From NCBI GenBank assembly GCA_017471945.1, contig JAFURH010000043.1:1-52697 (forward strand): a DNA stretch of 52,697 nt, read 5' to 3'. This DNA comes from Clostridia bacterium. Lineage in GTDB: Bacteria; Bacillota; Clostridia; Christensenellales; Borkfalkiaceae. Below the pieces are notes generated by a model, which ran no database searches, was not told the origin of the DNA, and was given only the letters and a program-made list of their open reading frames with translations. Below are positions 17,076 to 26,336 of this stretch, piece after piece. The stretch's first letter is position 1, and the number at the start of each line of letters is the position of its first letter. The position numbers were made by a program, and so were the translations under genes.

Positions 17076-18305
17076 ATGAAGACGAACGCTGTGACGGAAT
17101 ATATCAAACAGAACTGGATCAAAACGATTTGGGACAATAAGACGGAACGGGAAGGGGAGATGGTTCGGCTGGCAAAGCCGTACACGGTGCCTTGTATCCG
17201 CGATACGTTTACGCATTTTTATTATTGGGATACCTATTTTACGAATTTGGGGTTGCTTCTCGACGGAATGGTCGAGCAGGCGGAAAACAATCTCGACAAT
17301 ATGAAATTTTTCATCGATAAGATCGGATTCGTTCCGAACGTAAGCGAGGTACAAAACCGTTCGCAACCGCCCGTGTTCACGCGCGGCGTTTACGATCTGT
17401 ATCAACACACGAAAGATTTAAAAATCATAGAAAAGTATTTGGATGCGATCGTAAAGGAGTTTGCGTTCTGGGAAAACGACAGAAAAACGCCGTGCGGGCT
17501 GAACGCGTACGGCAACGGCGCGACGAATACGTATCTGTTGCAGTTTCACACGAGAATCGGCGAAAGAATGAATATCGAGAAGGAAAAAGGACTCGATAAG
17601 CTTTCTCTTGCCAAGGATCTGCTCGCGATCGCGGAAAGCGGCTGGGATTTCAACCTTCGCTTTATGGTGGAAGGGAACCGTTTCGCCTCGACGCAATTTG
17701 CGCATCTCGACTTAAATTGTCTGTTATACGACGCGGAACGAAAAGCCGCGGAAATGGCGGCGCTCGTCGGCAGAAAAGAGCTTTCGGCGGAGCTGTACGC
17801 AAAAGCCGAGTCGAGAAAAGCCCTTATGGATAAATATATGCTCGATAAAAAGAGCGGGATCTACTACGATTATAATTTCAAAACGGGAGAGCACGGGCGC
17901 GTGACGAGCTGCGCTTCGCTGTATCCGTACGCGGTCGGTTTGTCCGACGATCAAAAGGCGGCGAAAGCCGTGCTTGAAAAGCTCGAACTGCCTTTTGGGC
18001 TTTCCTCGTGCGAGGAAGTCGCGGGGGAAGAACGGTATCAATGGGGCTACCCCTCAATGTGGCCTACGAACGTGTATTTTGCCTTTACGGGGCTGGATAA
18101 GATCGGGCGGAAAGAGGACGGCGAACGGGTCGCGAAAAAATACGTGGATTGTCTGGAACGGGTCTACGAAACTACGGGCTCGCTTTGGGAGAAATACGAC
18201 GCTTTTATCGGCGACGTGTCGGTCACGGCGGAATACAAAACTCCGCAAATGCTGGGCTGGACGGCGGGCATTTATTTGTTTATTAAAGATTACTACGGAA
18301 TTTAA
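17076..18305 (+). CDS. GH37-like (trehalase-family) glycoside hydrolase
   Basis: A 409-residue protein without signal peptide, so cytoplasmic. Trehalase-family hallmarks are present: FYYWDTYFTNLGLLL (residues ~47-62), IGFVPNVSEVQNRSQPP, ESGWDFNLRF with the expected catalytic acid Asp191, QWGYPSMWP, and EYKTPQMLGWTAG with the expected base Glu386. It is shorter than typical GH37 enzymes of 500-560 residues and lacks the glycine-rich GGGGGEY run (here VTAEY). It could be a trehalase or a related alpha-glucosidase acting on another disaccharide; genes around it suggest plant oligosaccharides rather than trehalose. Ribosome site TTTGGAG. The GH2-like gene starts 9 bases after its stop. Confidence 0.8.
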   Translation: MKTNAVTEYIKQNWIKTIWDNKTEREGEMVRLAKPYTVPCIRDTFTHFYYWDTYFTNLGLLLDGMVEQAENNLDNMKFFIDKIGFVPNVSEVQNRSQPPVFTRGVYDLYQHTKDLKIIEKYLDAIVKEFAFWENDRKTPCGLNAYGNGATNTYLLQFHTRIGERMNIEKEKGLDKLSLAKDLLAIAESGWDFNLRFMVEGNRFASTQFAHLDLNCLLYDAERKAAEMAALVGRKELSAELYAKAESRKALMDKYMLDKKSGIYYDYNFKTGEHGRVTSCASLYPYAVGLSDDQKAAKAVLEKLELPFGLSSCEEVAGEERYQWGYPSMWPTNVYFAFTGLDKIGRKEDGERVAKKYVDCLERVYETTGSLWEKYDAFIGDVSVTAEYKTPQMLGWTAGIYLFIKDYYGI

Positions 18306-18314
18306 GTCAGGTTT

Positions 18315-21125
18315 ATGAAGAAATATAGTTATGAAGAATTTATTCGCTTCGATCGTTCTTTTACGGTAAAAAAGAAGGATTTTTACGGCGAAAATTCACC
18401 TTTGGATTTTATCAGTCAAAAAGAGTTTTTAAAAGAGTACGCAGAGTATCATAAAAAGAAATACGGCGAGAACGTTTTTTTCGAAAAGGCGATTTCGGAC
18501 GAGGAAGCGAAAGTGATCGCGAAAGGTCTACTGCCCGTAAGCGAAAGGACGTTTTCGGCTTCTAAAAAGAAATTGAAATCGGAATACAAGCATTGGCGGC
18601 TGTATACCGCTCGCGCGAAAATCTCTGAAGGAAAAGTAATTTTAGACGAGGACGGAAAATGGCCGATGCCTTGCGCGAAATTGGAGCTTTCGGGATTTAA
18701 AGTGAAAGAATTTGCTTTCCGCGTTAAGATATCCGAACGTTTCCGATTGCCTTTGAAAGAGGGGATCTTGGCGACGACGACGGGGCGGTACGTCGAATTT
18801 CGTTGCGGTTGCGAAGAAGTCGTAAAATTGTATTTTTCTCCGAACGGACTTTTTTGTTATAAGAACGGTTCGGAAGAGCCGTATCATTACGAATTGACTC
18901 AGATCGGGAGCTACGAGTTCGACGAGTGGAACGAGATCGCGCTCGTTTTCGAGAAAAACGAGTTTTCTATCCGCTACCAAGGCAAGTCCTATTCGATGGG
19001 ATATTCTTCGGTAAAACCCATAGACAACGTATTTTTGAGCGGAGGAATGCAGCCCGTAGACGGTTGGGAATTCCAGCCGATCGTCTGTAAGGACGAAAAC
19101 GGCGACAGTCTGGATATGTTCGAGAAGGACGAAAACGGAGGGGACGGCGAGGAAATAGCGCTTGGCGAAGCAGCCCTGCCGTACGTGCTGGGAACGGAGA
19201 AAAACGCCGACGAAGCGTTGATTTTAAAAAGAACGTTTTCCGCGAAAAAAGGACGCAGGTATACGTTGAACGTGGGGGCGTTGGATCCGGGCGGAAAAAT
19301 ACTCGTAAACGGAAAGACCGTTGCGGAAAAGGACGATTTTTCGCCTTTCCGACTCGAACTGACCGAATACGTTCGCGAAGGAGATAACCGATTGGAAATC
19401 GTCGTATATCCCCGCGCGCCCGAAGTTTTATACGCCTGGCATAAACATAACGATTATTATAACGGTTGGTTTTGTCTTTCCGCGGAGATCGAGGAGAGTA
19501 AAGAGATCGTTTGTCCAAAAATAGAAATTCAAACGAAAAGCGTCGGGGAAAAGTCGGATTTTTCCGTTTCCTTTAAAAGCGAACCCTTCGACAAGCCGCT
19601 CGGGTATAAGCTTTGGATCAAAAAGATATTTCCCCAAGAAGAAACGGAGCGGTTGCTGGACGAAGGGGCGTTGTCGGGAGAGAAGTTCGAAAAAAATTAT
19701 TCCCGTGCAGCCGAGCCGTGGACGGTGGAAACGCCGAATTTATATAATTTGCGTTTGGAGATATTCGACGGAAAAGAGCTTCTTGCAGAATCGAACGCGG
19801 AAACGGGCTTTCGGACGGTGGAACAGAAGAATGGCGGGATCTATTTAAACGGCGAAAAGATCCTTTTGAAAGGCGCGCTGAATATGCAATTCCTGCCGCC
19901 GTACGAGGAAGTTCCCCTTAATCACGTTTGTCCGCAAGAGTACCAGATCGTTCAACAGGCGCTTGCGATCAAGCGTATGAACGGGAACTGTATGCGTATG
20001 CATCAACTGGGCTACGGTTGTAACGACGGGCGGTTTGCAAGTATTTGCGATCGGCTCGGGATTATGCTGATTTGGACGACGAGGCTGATCGACAGTCTTG
20101 AAAACGTTCAATGGACGGGCGAGTGGGCGCAGGCGGAAACGTATAAAAAACAGATCGCTTACGTAAAAAATCACCCGAGCATTATTATGTGGGAGGGATC
20201 GAACGAGCTGCATATCAGCGATCTTGCCACGTTGGATAGAGCCTACGACGGTTTCGTCAAGGCGGTGAAGGAAGAGGACGATTCGCGTATTTTATGTCCC
20301 GTTTCGCACCTTTATTACGGGGGCGGGATATACGATTACGGCTGTAAATATTATAATACGTTCGGTAGCTACGACGAGAAGGGGAATCCTCAAAATTCTT
20401 CTTTCGGCTGGAAGGAGAAGGACGTTGTCAGAAGCGCGCATACGTATTCGATCTTGTTGGGGTACGGCTCGTCTTGGTCGGATATGGTAAATCAAAATTG
20501 GAAATGGCAAAACGAGTTGTTCAAGGAAGAACAAAAGGCGTATATCATATCCGAATACGCGGTTATCGGCAGGCAAAATCCCGATACGGAAGAAGCCAAA
20601 GCGTTTATCAATAAAAATTCGTACGAATTGGGCGACGAGTTTGCTTCCTTCGGAGAGAATTTCGAGGAGGAAGAATGGGAATTGAGTCAGGCGCATCAGG
20701 CGTTAGCCGCCGCGCTTACGACCCGTCAACTTTTGAAGTGCGGGGCGGACGGAATGTTTTGGTGTAGTCTTTGGGGCGGTGCGAATAACGCAAGCTATCT
20801 GAAACCCGTTTTGGATTTTTACGGGTATAAAAAGCTCGCGTACTATCAACTCAAAGAGGCGTTCGCGGATATGATCGCCTTTAATGCGGAGCCCGAAGTG
20901 TTGTACGGACCGAGCGGGGTAATCAAACCTATTATCAGCGGAACGAAGGCGGGGGAGCGGTATGCGCTCAAAATCGTGATTTTGGATAAAGACGGAACAG
21001 TCGTCGCGGAAAAAGTTTTCGAGGCAGTACGGGCGGAAGCCGACAGGACGGCGTTTTCCAAATGGCAACCGCGGTTTCCCAAAGACGGATATTACGTGAT
21101 CCGTTACGAGGCGGAGGAACTTTGA
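18315..21125 (+). CDS. GH2-like glycoside hydrolase with N-terminal sandwich domain
   Basis: A 936-residue protein with no signal peptide. Residues ~90-260 look like a concanavalin/LamG-type domain, ~290-395 the GH2 sugar-binding domain (LTEYVREGDNRLEIVVYPRA), ~400-510 an Ig-like domain, ~515-800 the TIM barrel (NGEKILLKGA.., HPSIIMWEGSNEL), then a C-terminal beta domain. The barrel has the GH2 acid/base glutamate in SNEL (Glu631) and a plausible nucleophile in YIISEYAV (Glu747). Family members include beta-galactosidases, beta-glucuronidases and beta-mannosidases; specificity is not readable here. It lies 9 bases after the GH37-like gene and 12 bases before the esterase gene. Confidence 0.82.
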   Translation: MKKYSYEEFIRFDRSFTVKKKDFYGENSPLDFISQKEFLKEYAEYHKKKYGENVFFEKAISDEEAKVIAKGLLPVSERTFSASKKKLKSEYKHWRLYTARAKISEGKVILDEDGKWPMPCAKLELSGFKVKEFAFRVKISERFRLPLKEGILATTTGRYVEFRCGCEEVVKLYFSPNGLFCYKNGSEEPYHYELTQIGSYEFDEWNEIALVFEKNEFSIRYQGKSYSMGYSSVKPIDNVFLSGGMQPVDGWEFQPIVCKDENGDSLDMFEKDENGGDGEEIALGEAALPYVLGTEKNADEALILKRTFSAKKGRRYTLNVGALDPGGKILVNGKTVAEKDDFSPFRLELTEYVREGDNRLEIVVYPRAPEVLYAWHKHNDYYNGWFCLSAEIEESKEIVCPKIEIQTKSVGEKSDFSVSFKSEPFDKPLGYKLWIKKIFPQEETERLLDEGALSGEKFEKNYSRAAEPWTVETPNLYNLRLEIFDGKELLAESNAETGFRTVEQKNGGIYLNGEKILLKGALNMQFLPPYEEVPLNHVCPQEYQIVQQALAIKRMNGNCMRMHQLGYGCNDGRFASICDRLGIMLIWTTRLIDSLENVQWTGEWAQAETYKKQIAYVKNHPSIIMWEGSNELHISDLATLDRAYDGFVKAVKEEDDSRILCPVSHLYYGGGIYDYGCKYYNTFGSYDEKGNPQNSSFGWKEKDVVRSAHTYSILLGYGSSWSDMVNQNWKWQNELFKEEQKAYIISEYAVIGRQNPDTEEAKAFINKNSYELGDEFASFGENFEEEEWELSQAHQALAAALTTRQLLKCGADGMFWCSLWGGANNASYLKPVLDFYGYKKLAYYQLKEAFADMIAFNAEPEVLYGPSGVIKPIISGTKAGERYALKIVILDKDGTVVAEKVFEAVRAEADRTAFSKWQPRFPKDGYYVIRYEAEEL

Positions 21126-21137
21126 AAGGAGAAAAGT

Positions 21138-22163
21138 ATGATAAACAGCGATCTGTGTCATAGTTTATTGACGAGAAAGACCGTTCCCGCGTTGGGCTAT
21201 CACGCCGATTTGGAATTTACGCGCTGGAAAACGGAAGTCGGAGAGAAATTTATTTCCTTGACGGGGCTTGATCTGATAGCGGAAAACGCTTGCGCGCCGA
21301 ATTTCCGCATAGTGGAAGAAAAGCAAAAGGAAGGGTATAAACAGCTTCGGTTCGAGTTCGAAAGCGAGGTCGGAGAAATCGTGCCCTGTTATCTGCTTAT
21401 TCCCGAGCAAGGAAAGAAAAAATATCCCGTGGCGATCACGATGCAAGGACATTCGACGGGCGTTCATAACTCGATAGGTGAGCCAAAAAACGAAGAAGAA
21501 AAAGAGTATGCGTTGGGTCGCGGTCGGTTTGCCGTGCAAGCCGTGCAAAGGGGCTTTATCGCGCTCGCGATCGAGCAAAGGGGAATGGGCGAGCGTAAGC
21601 CTACGAGAGAGGAGCGCGGGAGCGATATGAATTGCAGATACGCTTCAATGACGGCTTTGCATTTGGGCAGAACGTTGATCGGGGAGAGGGTCTGGGATAT
21701 CAGTCGCGCGATCGATATGCTTTCGCGGTTTCCCGAATGCGATACGGAAAAAATCCTTATCACGGGGAATTCGGGCGGCGGCACGATTGCGTATTACGCG
21801 GCTTGTTACGACGAGCGGATCAAGATAAGCGTTCCGAGTTGCTCGTTTTGCTCGTATAAGGCTTCGATTTTGGATATTTTGCATTGTAATTGCAATTATA
21901 TTCCCTCGGCGTACCGTTATTTCGAGATGCAGGATCTGTCTTGCCTGATCGCGCCGAGAGCGCTTGCGATCGTCGCGGGGGAAAAGGACGATATTTTTCC
22001 GATAGAAGGCGTCAAAGAAGGGTATGAAACCGTTCGGAAGATTTACGCGCGGGCGAACGGCGAGGAAAATTGCAGACTCGTGATCACGCCTATGCACCAT
22101 TGGTGGTGCGAGGAGATCGTTTGGAACGAGATCGAGGCGATCTGCAATAAGCTCGGTTGGTAA
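21138..22163 (+). CDS. Alpha/beta-hydrolase esterase (acetyl-esterase-like), copy 1
   Basis: A 341-residue cytoplasmic alpha/beta hydrolase. The oxyanion strand is seen at YPVAITMQGHSTG, the nucleophile elbow is GNSGGG with Ser212, the acid is probably in GEKDDIFP near residue 283, and the histidine in TPMHHWW near residue 321. This family resembles cephalosporin-C deacetylase/acetyl-xylan esterases and dienelactone hydrolases. The probable job is removing acetyl or methyl groups from imported oligosaccharides. A close paralogue (same SCSFCSYxxSIL, ARxxAIVAG, WWCEEIVW features) lies at 31710. Ribosome site AAAGGAG lies 7 bases upstream. Confidence 0.82.
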   Translation: MINSDLCHSLLTRKTVPALGYHADLEFTRWKTEVGEKFISLTGLDLIAENACAPNFRIVEEKQKEGYKQLRFEFESEVGEIVPCYLLIPEQGKKKYPVAITMQGHSTGVHNSIGEPKNEEEKEYALGRGRFAVQAVQRGFIALAIEQRGMGERKPTREERGSDMNCRYASMTALHLGRTLIGERVWDISRAIDMLSRFPECDTEKILITGNSGGGTIAYYAACYDERIKISVPSCSFCSYKASILDILHCNCNYIPSAYRYFEMQDLSCLIAPRALAIVAGEKDDIFPIEGVKEGYETVRKIYARANGEENCRLVITPMHHWWCEEIVWNEIEAICNKLGW

Positions 22164-22303
22164 AACGAAAAACGGTCTAAGATAGAAAGGAGAGATACGT
22201 ATTATATAACGATATGCCGTCAACTGCACAAGGGAGTATTGAAAATATTTTCCTGTTAGACGGATCAAGGAATTGGATTAAAAATTAATAAGGAAGAAAT
22301 AGT

Positions 22304-22858
22304 ATGAAAAAAATAGCATTGTTGGGCGACTCTATTCGTCAACTCGGATACGGAACGAAAGTACCGGAACTGTTGGGCGGGGAATATACGGTGTTTCAGC
22401 CGAATGATAATTGCCGTTTTGTAAAATATACGTTGCGCGGATTGTTCGACTGGAAAGAGCAACTTGACGGTTCGGACGTGATCCATTGGAATAACGGGTT
22501 ATGGGATACTGCCGTCAATTTATTCGACGACGGAAAGCCGTTTACGGAAGAGGGCGAATACGTGGAAAATATGTTGCGGGTTGCAAGGCTGCTTAAAAAA
22601 ATGAGCAAACGGGTGATCTTCGCGACGACAACACCCGTTCGTCCCGATTATCCGTATAACGATAATGTAATAATCGACCGTTATAATGCGGTTCTCGTGC
22701 CCAAACTCAAAGAAATGGGGATAGTGCTCAACGATCTGAACGCATTGGTGAAACCGCATATTTACGAATATATCCGTGAAGACGATAAGATCCACTTGAC
22801 GGAGAAGGGCATAGAGGCTTGTGCGAAGCAAGTCGCGGCGTGTATTGTAAAGGGGTGA
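22304..22858 (+). CDS. SGNH/GDSL-family hydrolase, copy 1 (complete)
   Basis: A 184-residue SGNH hydrolase. Block I is LLGDSIRQLG with Ser10, the block III asparagine is in HWNNGLWD, and the catalytic Asp/His pair is in DDKIHLTEKG near residue 164. It lacks a signal peptide and so should act in the cytoplasm, probably as a carbohydrate esterase. It follows the alpha/beta-hydrolase gene after 140 bp that hold only a short unconvincing peptide frame. The next gene begins 7 bases after its stop. Confidence 0.82.
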   Translation: MKKIALLGDSIRQLGYGTKVPELLGGEYTVFQPNDNCRFVKYTLRGLFDWKEQLDGSDVIHWNNGLWDTAVNLFDDGKPFTEEGEYVENMLRVARLLKKMSKRVIFATTTPVRPDYPYNDNVIIDRYNAVLVPKLKEMGIVLNDLNALVKPHIYEYIREDDKIHLTEKGIEACAKQVAACIVKG

Positions 22859-22865
22859 AAAGCGT

Positions 22866-23900
22866 ATGAAAAGCGATTTCGGCTATAATTCGGGTACGGC
22901 GGTGAAGGCGTTGGAGATAGACGGCTATTACGTATGGGATTGCTCGGTCGTTAGATCGCGGGGAAAATATTATATGTTTTCTTCGCGCTGGAAAAAAGAA
23001 TACGGGTTCGGTTGGAATTGGCTTTTCAACAGCGAGATCGTTTGTTCTGTATCCGATACGCCCGAAGGACCGTACGTTTTCCAAAGAGTGGTGTTACCGC
23101 GCCGCGGTCGGCAATATTTTGACGGAATGAGCACGCATAATACCTGTATCAAAGAATATAACGGAAAATTCTATCTGTATTATATGGGTACGACGTACGG
23201 CGGCGATATCCCCGAAAACGGGAAGATTGACGGCAAATACGGCGAGGAAACGTGGAACAGAAAACGGATAGGGCTTGCCGTTGCCGATAGTATCGACGGG
23301 GAGTTTATCCGTCGGGATACGCCGTTGTTACAGCCGCGCGATTGTTCTTTTTGGGATTGTACGATCACGACGAATCCTTCGGTCGCAATCTTGCCCGACG
23401 GCAAAACGTATATGATTTATAAATCCCGTAGCGCCGTTGGAAAACCTTTGCAGCTCGGCGTGGCGGTTGCGGATACGCCCGACGGAGAATTCAGACGATT
23501 GTCCGATCTTCCGATCTTACGCTTCAAGGATGAAAATATGCATATCGAAGATCCCTTTCTTTGGTATGACGCAACGAGAAAAAAGTTTTGTCTGATTGCA
23601 AAGGACGACGCGAAAAACGGCGCTTACGGCATAACGGGGGAATGGGGCGGCGGCTTCTACGCCGAAAGCGACGATTGCGTGGACTTTACGATCGGAAAAA
23701 CCCCGAAGGTATATTCCAGATCGATCGAATGGTCGGACGGCAGAAAGACTACGCAGGGGAATTTGGAACGCCCTTCGGTTATTTTTGACGAAAACGGCAA
23801 ACCGACACATATTTTTTGCGCGAGCGGCGACGCGGAAACTCCCTACGATTTTAAAGATCCCACGTTTATCGTATGTATGGCTTTGAAGCAAGATTTATAA
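22866..23900 (+). CDS. GH43/GH117-like five-bladed beta-propeller protein
   Basis: A 344-residue protein without signal peptide. The repeated blade pattern is visible: WDCSVVRSRGKYYMFSSRW, HNTCIKEYNGKFYLYYMGT, NPSVAILPDGKTYMIYKSRS, HIEDPFLWYDATRKKFCLIAKD, NLERPSVIFDENGKPTHIFCA. This is the layout of the GH43 and GH117 families, with conserved acidic residues in the first and fourth blades (Asp of WDCSV, Glu-Asp of IEDPF). Such proteins include arabinofuranosidases, xylosidases and galactosidases. Which sugar is cut is unknown. It sits between two SGNH genes in a tight run. Confidence 0.75.
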   Translation: MKSDFGYNSGTAVKALEIDGYYVWDCSVVRSRGKYYMFSSRWKKEYGFGWNWLFNSEIVCSVSDTPEGPYVFQRVVLPRRGRQYFDGMSTHNTCIKEYNGKFYLYYMGTTYGGDIPENGKIDGKYGEETWNRKRIGLAVADSIDGEFIRRDTPLLQPRDCSFWDCTITTNPSVAILPDGKTYMIYKSRSAVGKPLQLGVAVADTPDGEFRRLSDLPILRFKDENMHIEDPFLWYDATRKKFCLIAKDDAKNGAYGITGEWGGGFYAESDDCVDFTIGKTPKVYSRSIEWSDGRKTTQGNLERPSVIFDENGKPTHIFCASGDAETPYDFKDPTFIVCMALKQDL

Positions 23901-23912
23901 AAGGAGAGAAAG

Positions 23913-24407
23913 ATGAAACTTTTATTTTTAGGCGACAGCATTACGGAGGGCGTAGGCGCGTTTGCACCTGAAAAAAACTACGTTAATTTGGTTGCACGAA
24001 AATTAGATTGCGAAGTATTGAATTACGGGGTAAGCGGTACGCGTATCGCTCGCCGGAAAAAACGCTCTGAGCCGTTATCGTTCGATTGGGATTTCGTTTC
24101 TCGCGCAACGGTTATGGAAAGAGAAGCCGATTTGATTTTTGTGTTCGGCGGAACGAACGATTACGGTCACGGCGATGCGGAGATCGGAGAAAAGGGCTCG
24201 TTCGATCCCTATACCTTTTGCGGCAGTGTAAATGCGCTCATCTCATACCTGGTATCTTCGTATGGGAAAGAAAAACTGTGTTTTATCCTGCCCTTACGTC
24301 GTTACGACGAAGTAGGAATACGCAGAAAATCGTTGGAGGAATTCGTGGATATATTACGCGCGGCTGTGAAAGAGAAAAAATCGATCGGGGGTAAAGTGAA
24401 ATTATGA
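23913..24407 (+). CDS. SGNH/GDSL-family hydrolase, truncated at C-terminus
   Basis: A 164-residue protein that starts as a normal SGNH hydrolase: LFLGDSITEGVGA with Ser9, NYGVSGTRI, and FGGTNDYGHGD with the block III asparagine. It ends after RAAVKEKKSIGGKVKL, before the block V Asp-x-x-His pair found in complete members of 190-220 residues. The last codons double as the ribosome site (GGGGGT) and overlap the next start as ATGA. It therefore lacks the catalytic base and is either a decayed gene or an inactive fold. It is not a close copy of the SGNH gene at 22304. Confidence 0.75.
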   Translation: MKLLFLGDSITEGVGAFAPEKNYVNLVARKLDCEVLNYGVSGTRIARRKKRSEPLSFDWDFVSRATVMEREADLIFVFGGTNDYGHGDAEIGEKGSFDPYTFCGSVNALISYLVSSYGKEKLCFILPLRRYDEVGIRRKSLEEFVDILRAAVKEKKSIGGKVKL

Positions 24408-25558
24408 GATTTTGTATTTGCGGGGATTTTGCCCCGAAAAAAGTAAACACGGGGTTTGCGTTTCACGACGACGAGCATACGAAAAAACTCCTTAACGGAG
24501 AGCTTGAAAATATGTTCGAGGAAATCCGTGAGGAGTTAGCGAAAAGCGATGTGAATATGGTAAACGTGGAAACGACGTTGCTTACCGAAGGAATTCCGAT
24601 CGTTAAAAACGGCGCGCTCATCGTCGATCATCCGAAGTGGGCCGAACATCTTTTCAAGGGCGGGTTTAACGTTGCGCTTACGGCGAATAACCATATTGGA
24701 GATTACGGGGAAAAGGGTACGTTGGAAACTCTCCGTGTTTTGCGGGCGGCGGGGCTTCAAACGGTCGGTTCTGGCGAAAACGAAGAAGCGGCGGGCAAAA
24801 TCTTGTATATTGAAAAGAACGGCGAAAGGATGGCGATCATTAACGCTTGCGAACACGAATACGGGCTTGCGAAAGAAGCTTATGCGGGGGCTATGCACGC
24901 CGAGCCGTTCGCGTTGATTTCCAAAATCAAAGAGGCGAAACGAAAGGCAGATTTTATCGTCGTGGTTTTACACGGCGGGTGCGAGCATATAGCGATCCCG
25001 AGTCCTCGGATAAAGAACCTTCTTCGTGGGCTTGCGGAAAACGGCGCGGATATGGTTGTGAATAACCACCAGCATTGCCCGATGGCGTATGAAATTTGGC
25101 AAGGCGTTCCTATTTTTTACAGTATGGGAAATTTCGTGTTCGATTTTACGGAGAATAACGGAATGTGGAATTACGGGTATATGATAAGTGCGGAATGGAA
25201 AAACGGAAAGATCGGATTCGAGATCGTGCCGTATTTTTACGGCAACGGAAAAATTAACCGTTTTGAAGGCGAAAAGAAAGAATATTTCTTTAAGTATATA
25301 AAAACGTTGCAAAAGTTTTCTTTCGACGAAAAGATTTGTCGGGAAATTTGGTTGACGTGGTGTTTTATGAACGGAGAATTTTTTGACGGAGTGGCAAGAA
25401 AGGATATTCATTTTAGAAAAAACAGTTATAATTGCGAAGCGCACTGCGAAGTGTTAAGCACGTACTATGAAGAAATAATAGAAAACGAGTATTCGGTCGA
25501 TGAAAAGTATAAAAGCTTGATAACGAAGATAATGAATTATCAAATCGCCGATATATAA
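24404..25558 (+). CDS. CapA-family metallophosphoesterase-like protein, copy 1
   Basis: A 384-residue protein of the CapA (poly-gamma-glutamate synthesis, PGA_cap) family. Metal-site motifs of the calcineurin-like fold are present: CGDFAPKK at the start, VNVETTL, TANNHIGDYG, VLHGGCEH, NNHQHCPMAYE and YSMGNFVFD. It has no membrane anchor, unlike classic CapA, so it is probably a soluble cytoplasmic enzyme. CapA-family proteins are recurrent in sugar loci but their reaction there is not settled. Overlaps the truncated SGNH gene by 4 bases. Paralogue at 32762. Confidence 0.8.
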   Translation: MRFCICGDFAPKKVNTGFAFHDDEHTKKLLNGELENMFEEIREELAKSDVNMVNVETTLLTEGIPIVKNGALIVDHPKWAEHLFKGGFNVALTANNHIGDYGEKGTLETLRVLRAAGLQTVGSGENEEAAGKILYIEKNGERMAIINACEHEYGLAKEAYAGAMHAEPFALISKIKEAKRKADFIVVVLHGGCEHIAIPSPRIKNLLRGLAENGADMVVNNHQHCPMAYEIWQGVPIFYSMGNFVFDFTENNGMWNYGYMISAEWKNGKIGFEIVPYFYGNGKINRFEGEKKEYFFKYIKTLQKFSFDEKICREIWLTWCFMNGEFFDGVARKDIHFRKNSYNCEAHCEVLSTYYEEIIENEYSVDEKYKSLITKIMNYQIADI

Positions 25559-25607
25559 ATGCAGGTCTTTCATAGCAATTTTGTTGAATGAGGAACAAAG
25601 ACGCCTT

Positions 25608-25950
25608 ATGAGTAATCGGTTTATAAAGTACCCGTTCAACGACGCGGATTTTTTTCGCTACGGTGTATTTTTTGAAAAAGTTCAAATTACCTAAAAAACG
25701 GGCGAAGCGAAATTGTCCGTTTGTCCACTTGGAATAGGGTATTGTTATTTGAACGGAGAGTCCGTTTCGGAAGATCTGTTTATTTCGCCTGTTTGGGACT
25801 ATCGGAAAACCCTGTGGGTCAATGAATACGAAGTTTCTTCTTTATTAAAGGAAGGTGAAAACGATTTGCTTATCGAAGTCGGGAACGGCTTTTATAACGA
25901 AGGGATAGAAACGGTTTGGAGACATCATCAAGCCGAAGAGTGGAGAACGT
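25608..25950 (+). pseudogene. N-terminal fragment of a GH78-type rhamnosidase
   Basis: Starting at ATG 25608 the frame reads MSNRFIKYPFNDADFF.. and stops at TAA 25692. The same frame continues after the stop with KTGEAKLSVCPLGIGYCYLNGESV, DYRKTLWVNEYEVSSLL and GENDLLIEVGNGFYNEG. These match the first two domains of GH78 enzymes (LNG, DYRK, YDVT-LLK, GNGWY patterns). Similarity ends near HHQAEEW (about 25945), where the sequence runs into the minus-strand remnants. It is a decayed, truncated gene, probably cut by an insertion or deletion. It does not correspond to the intact rhamnosidase at 1628, which has a different N-terminus. Confidence 0.7.
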
Positions 25951-26290
25951 ATGGCTTGCCATCGAGTAATTCTTTTATGAGTTCGTCCTGAGCGTACTTG
26001 CTTCGCGTTTGAAACGTCAACGGTTTCATCCAGTCAATCAAATCCTCTGCCTGTGTAGGTAGGGGGATTTTTTTATACTCTATCTTGCCGTCTTTTCGTT
26101 TTCTGATGCCATTCTTCAAAGATTTCTTCCAATAGATTAAAGCCCGATTTTTGCTTTGCTACAAGATATTTGCCGATATTTTCGGGGTGGGTTTTCTCTA
26201 AAAAGATACGTTTCGCCTCGTTGCTATCAAAGGAAGCCGCACGGATAAGGTCGGGCAAAAAGAAACGCCGCTGGAAGACGAGGTAAAGTC
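25928..26290 (-). pseudogene. Unrecognised minus-strand remnant, frameshifted
   Basis: Two overlapping minus-strand frames appear to be one broken gene. Upstream part: LPDLIRAASFDSNEAKRIFLE to NLLEEIFEEWHQ (26258 down to about 26090). Downstream part in a shifted frame: KNGIRKRKDGKIEYKKIPLP, then AEDLIDWMKPLTFQ and KYAQDELIKELLDGK. The joint composition looks like a real coding sequence, but I do not recognise the family. It lies between the rhamnosidase fragment and the recombinase remnant and probably belongs to the same decayed mobile element. Confidence 0.35.
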
Positions 26291-26336
26291 TTTCATAGGC
26301 GTTTTTTTGTTTTTATTGATTAGGAATCGATTAAAA

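Noticed and set aside
22214..22288. 24-codon frame (MPSTAQGSIENIFLL...) between esterase and SGNH genes
   Set aside because: The AGGAG sequence lies about 20 bases too far upstream, it has no counterpart at the paralogous esterase and no recognisable features. The gap probably holds only an untranslated spacer.
25928..26119. Intact small minus-strand gene of 63 codons
   Set aside because: Its reading continues upstream in another frame that is also coding-like, so it is more likely the end of a frameshifted gene than an independent small protein.
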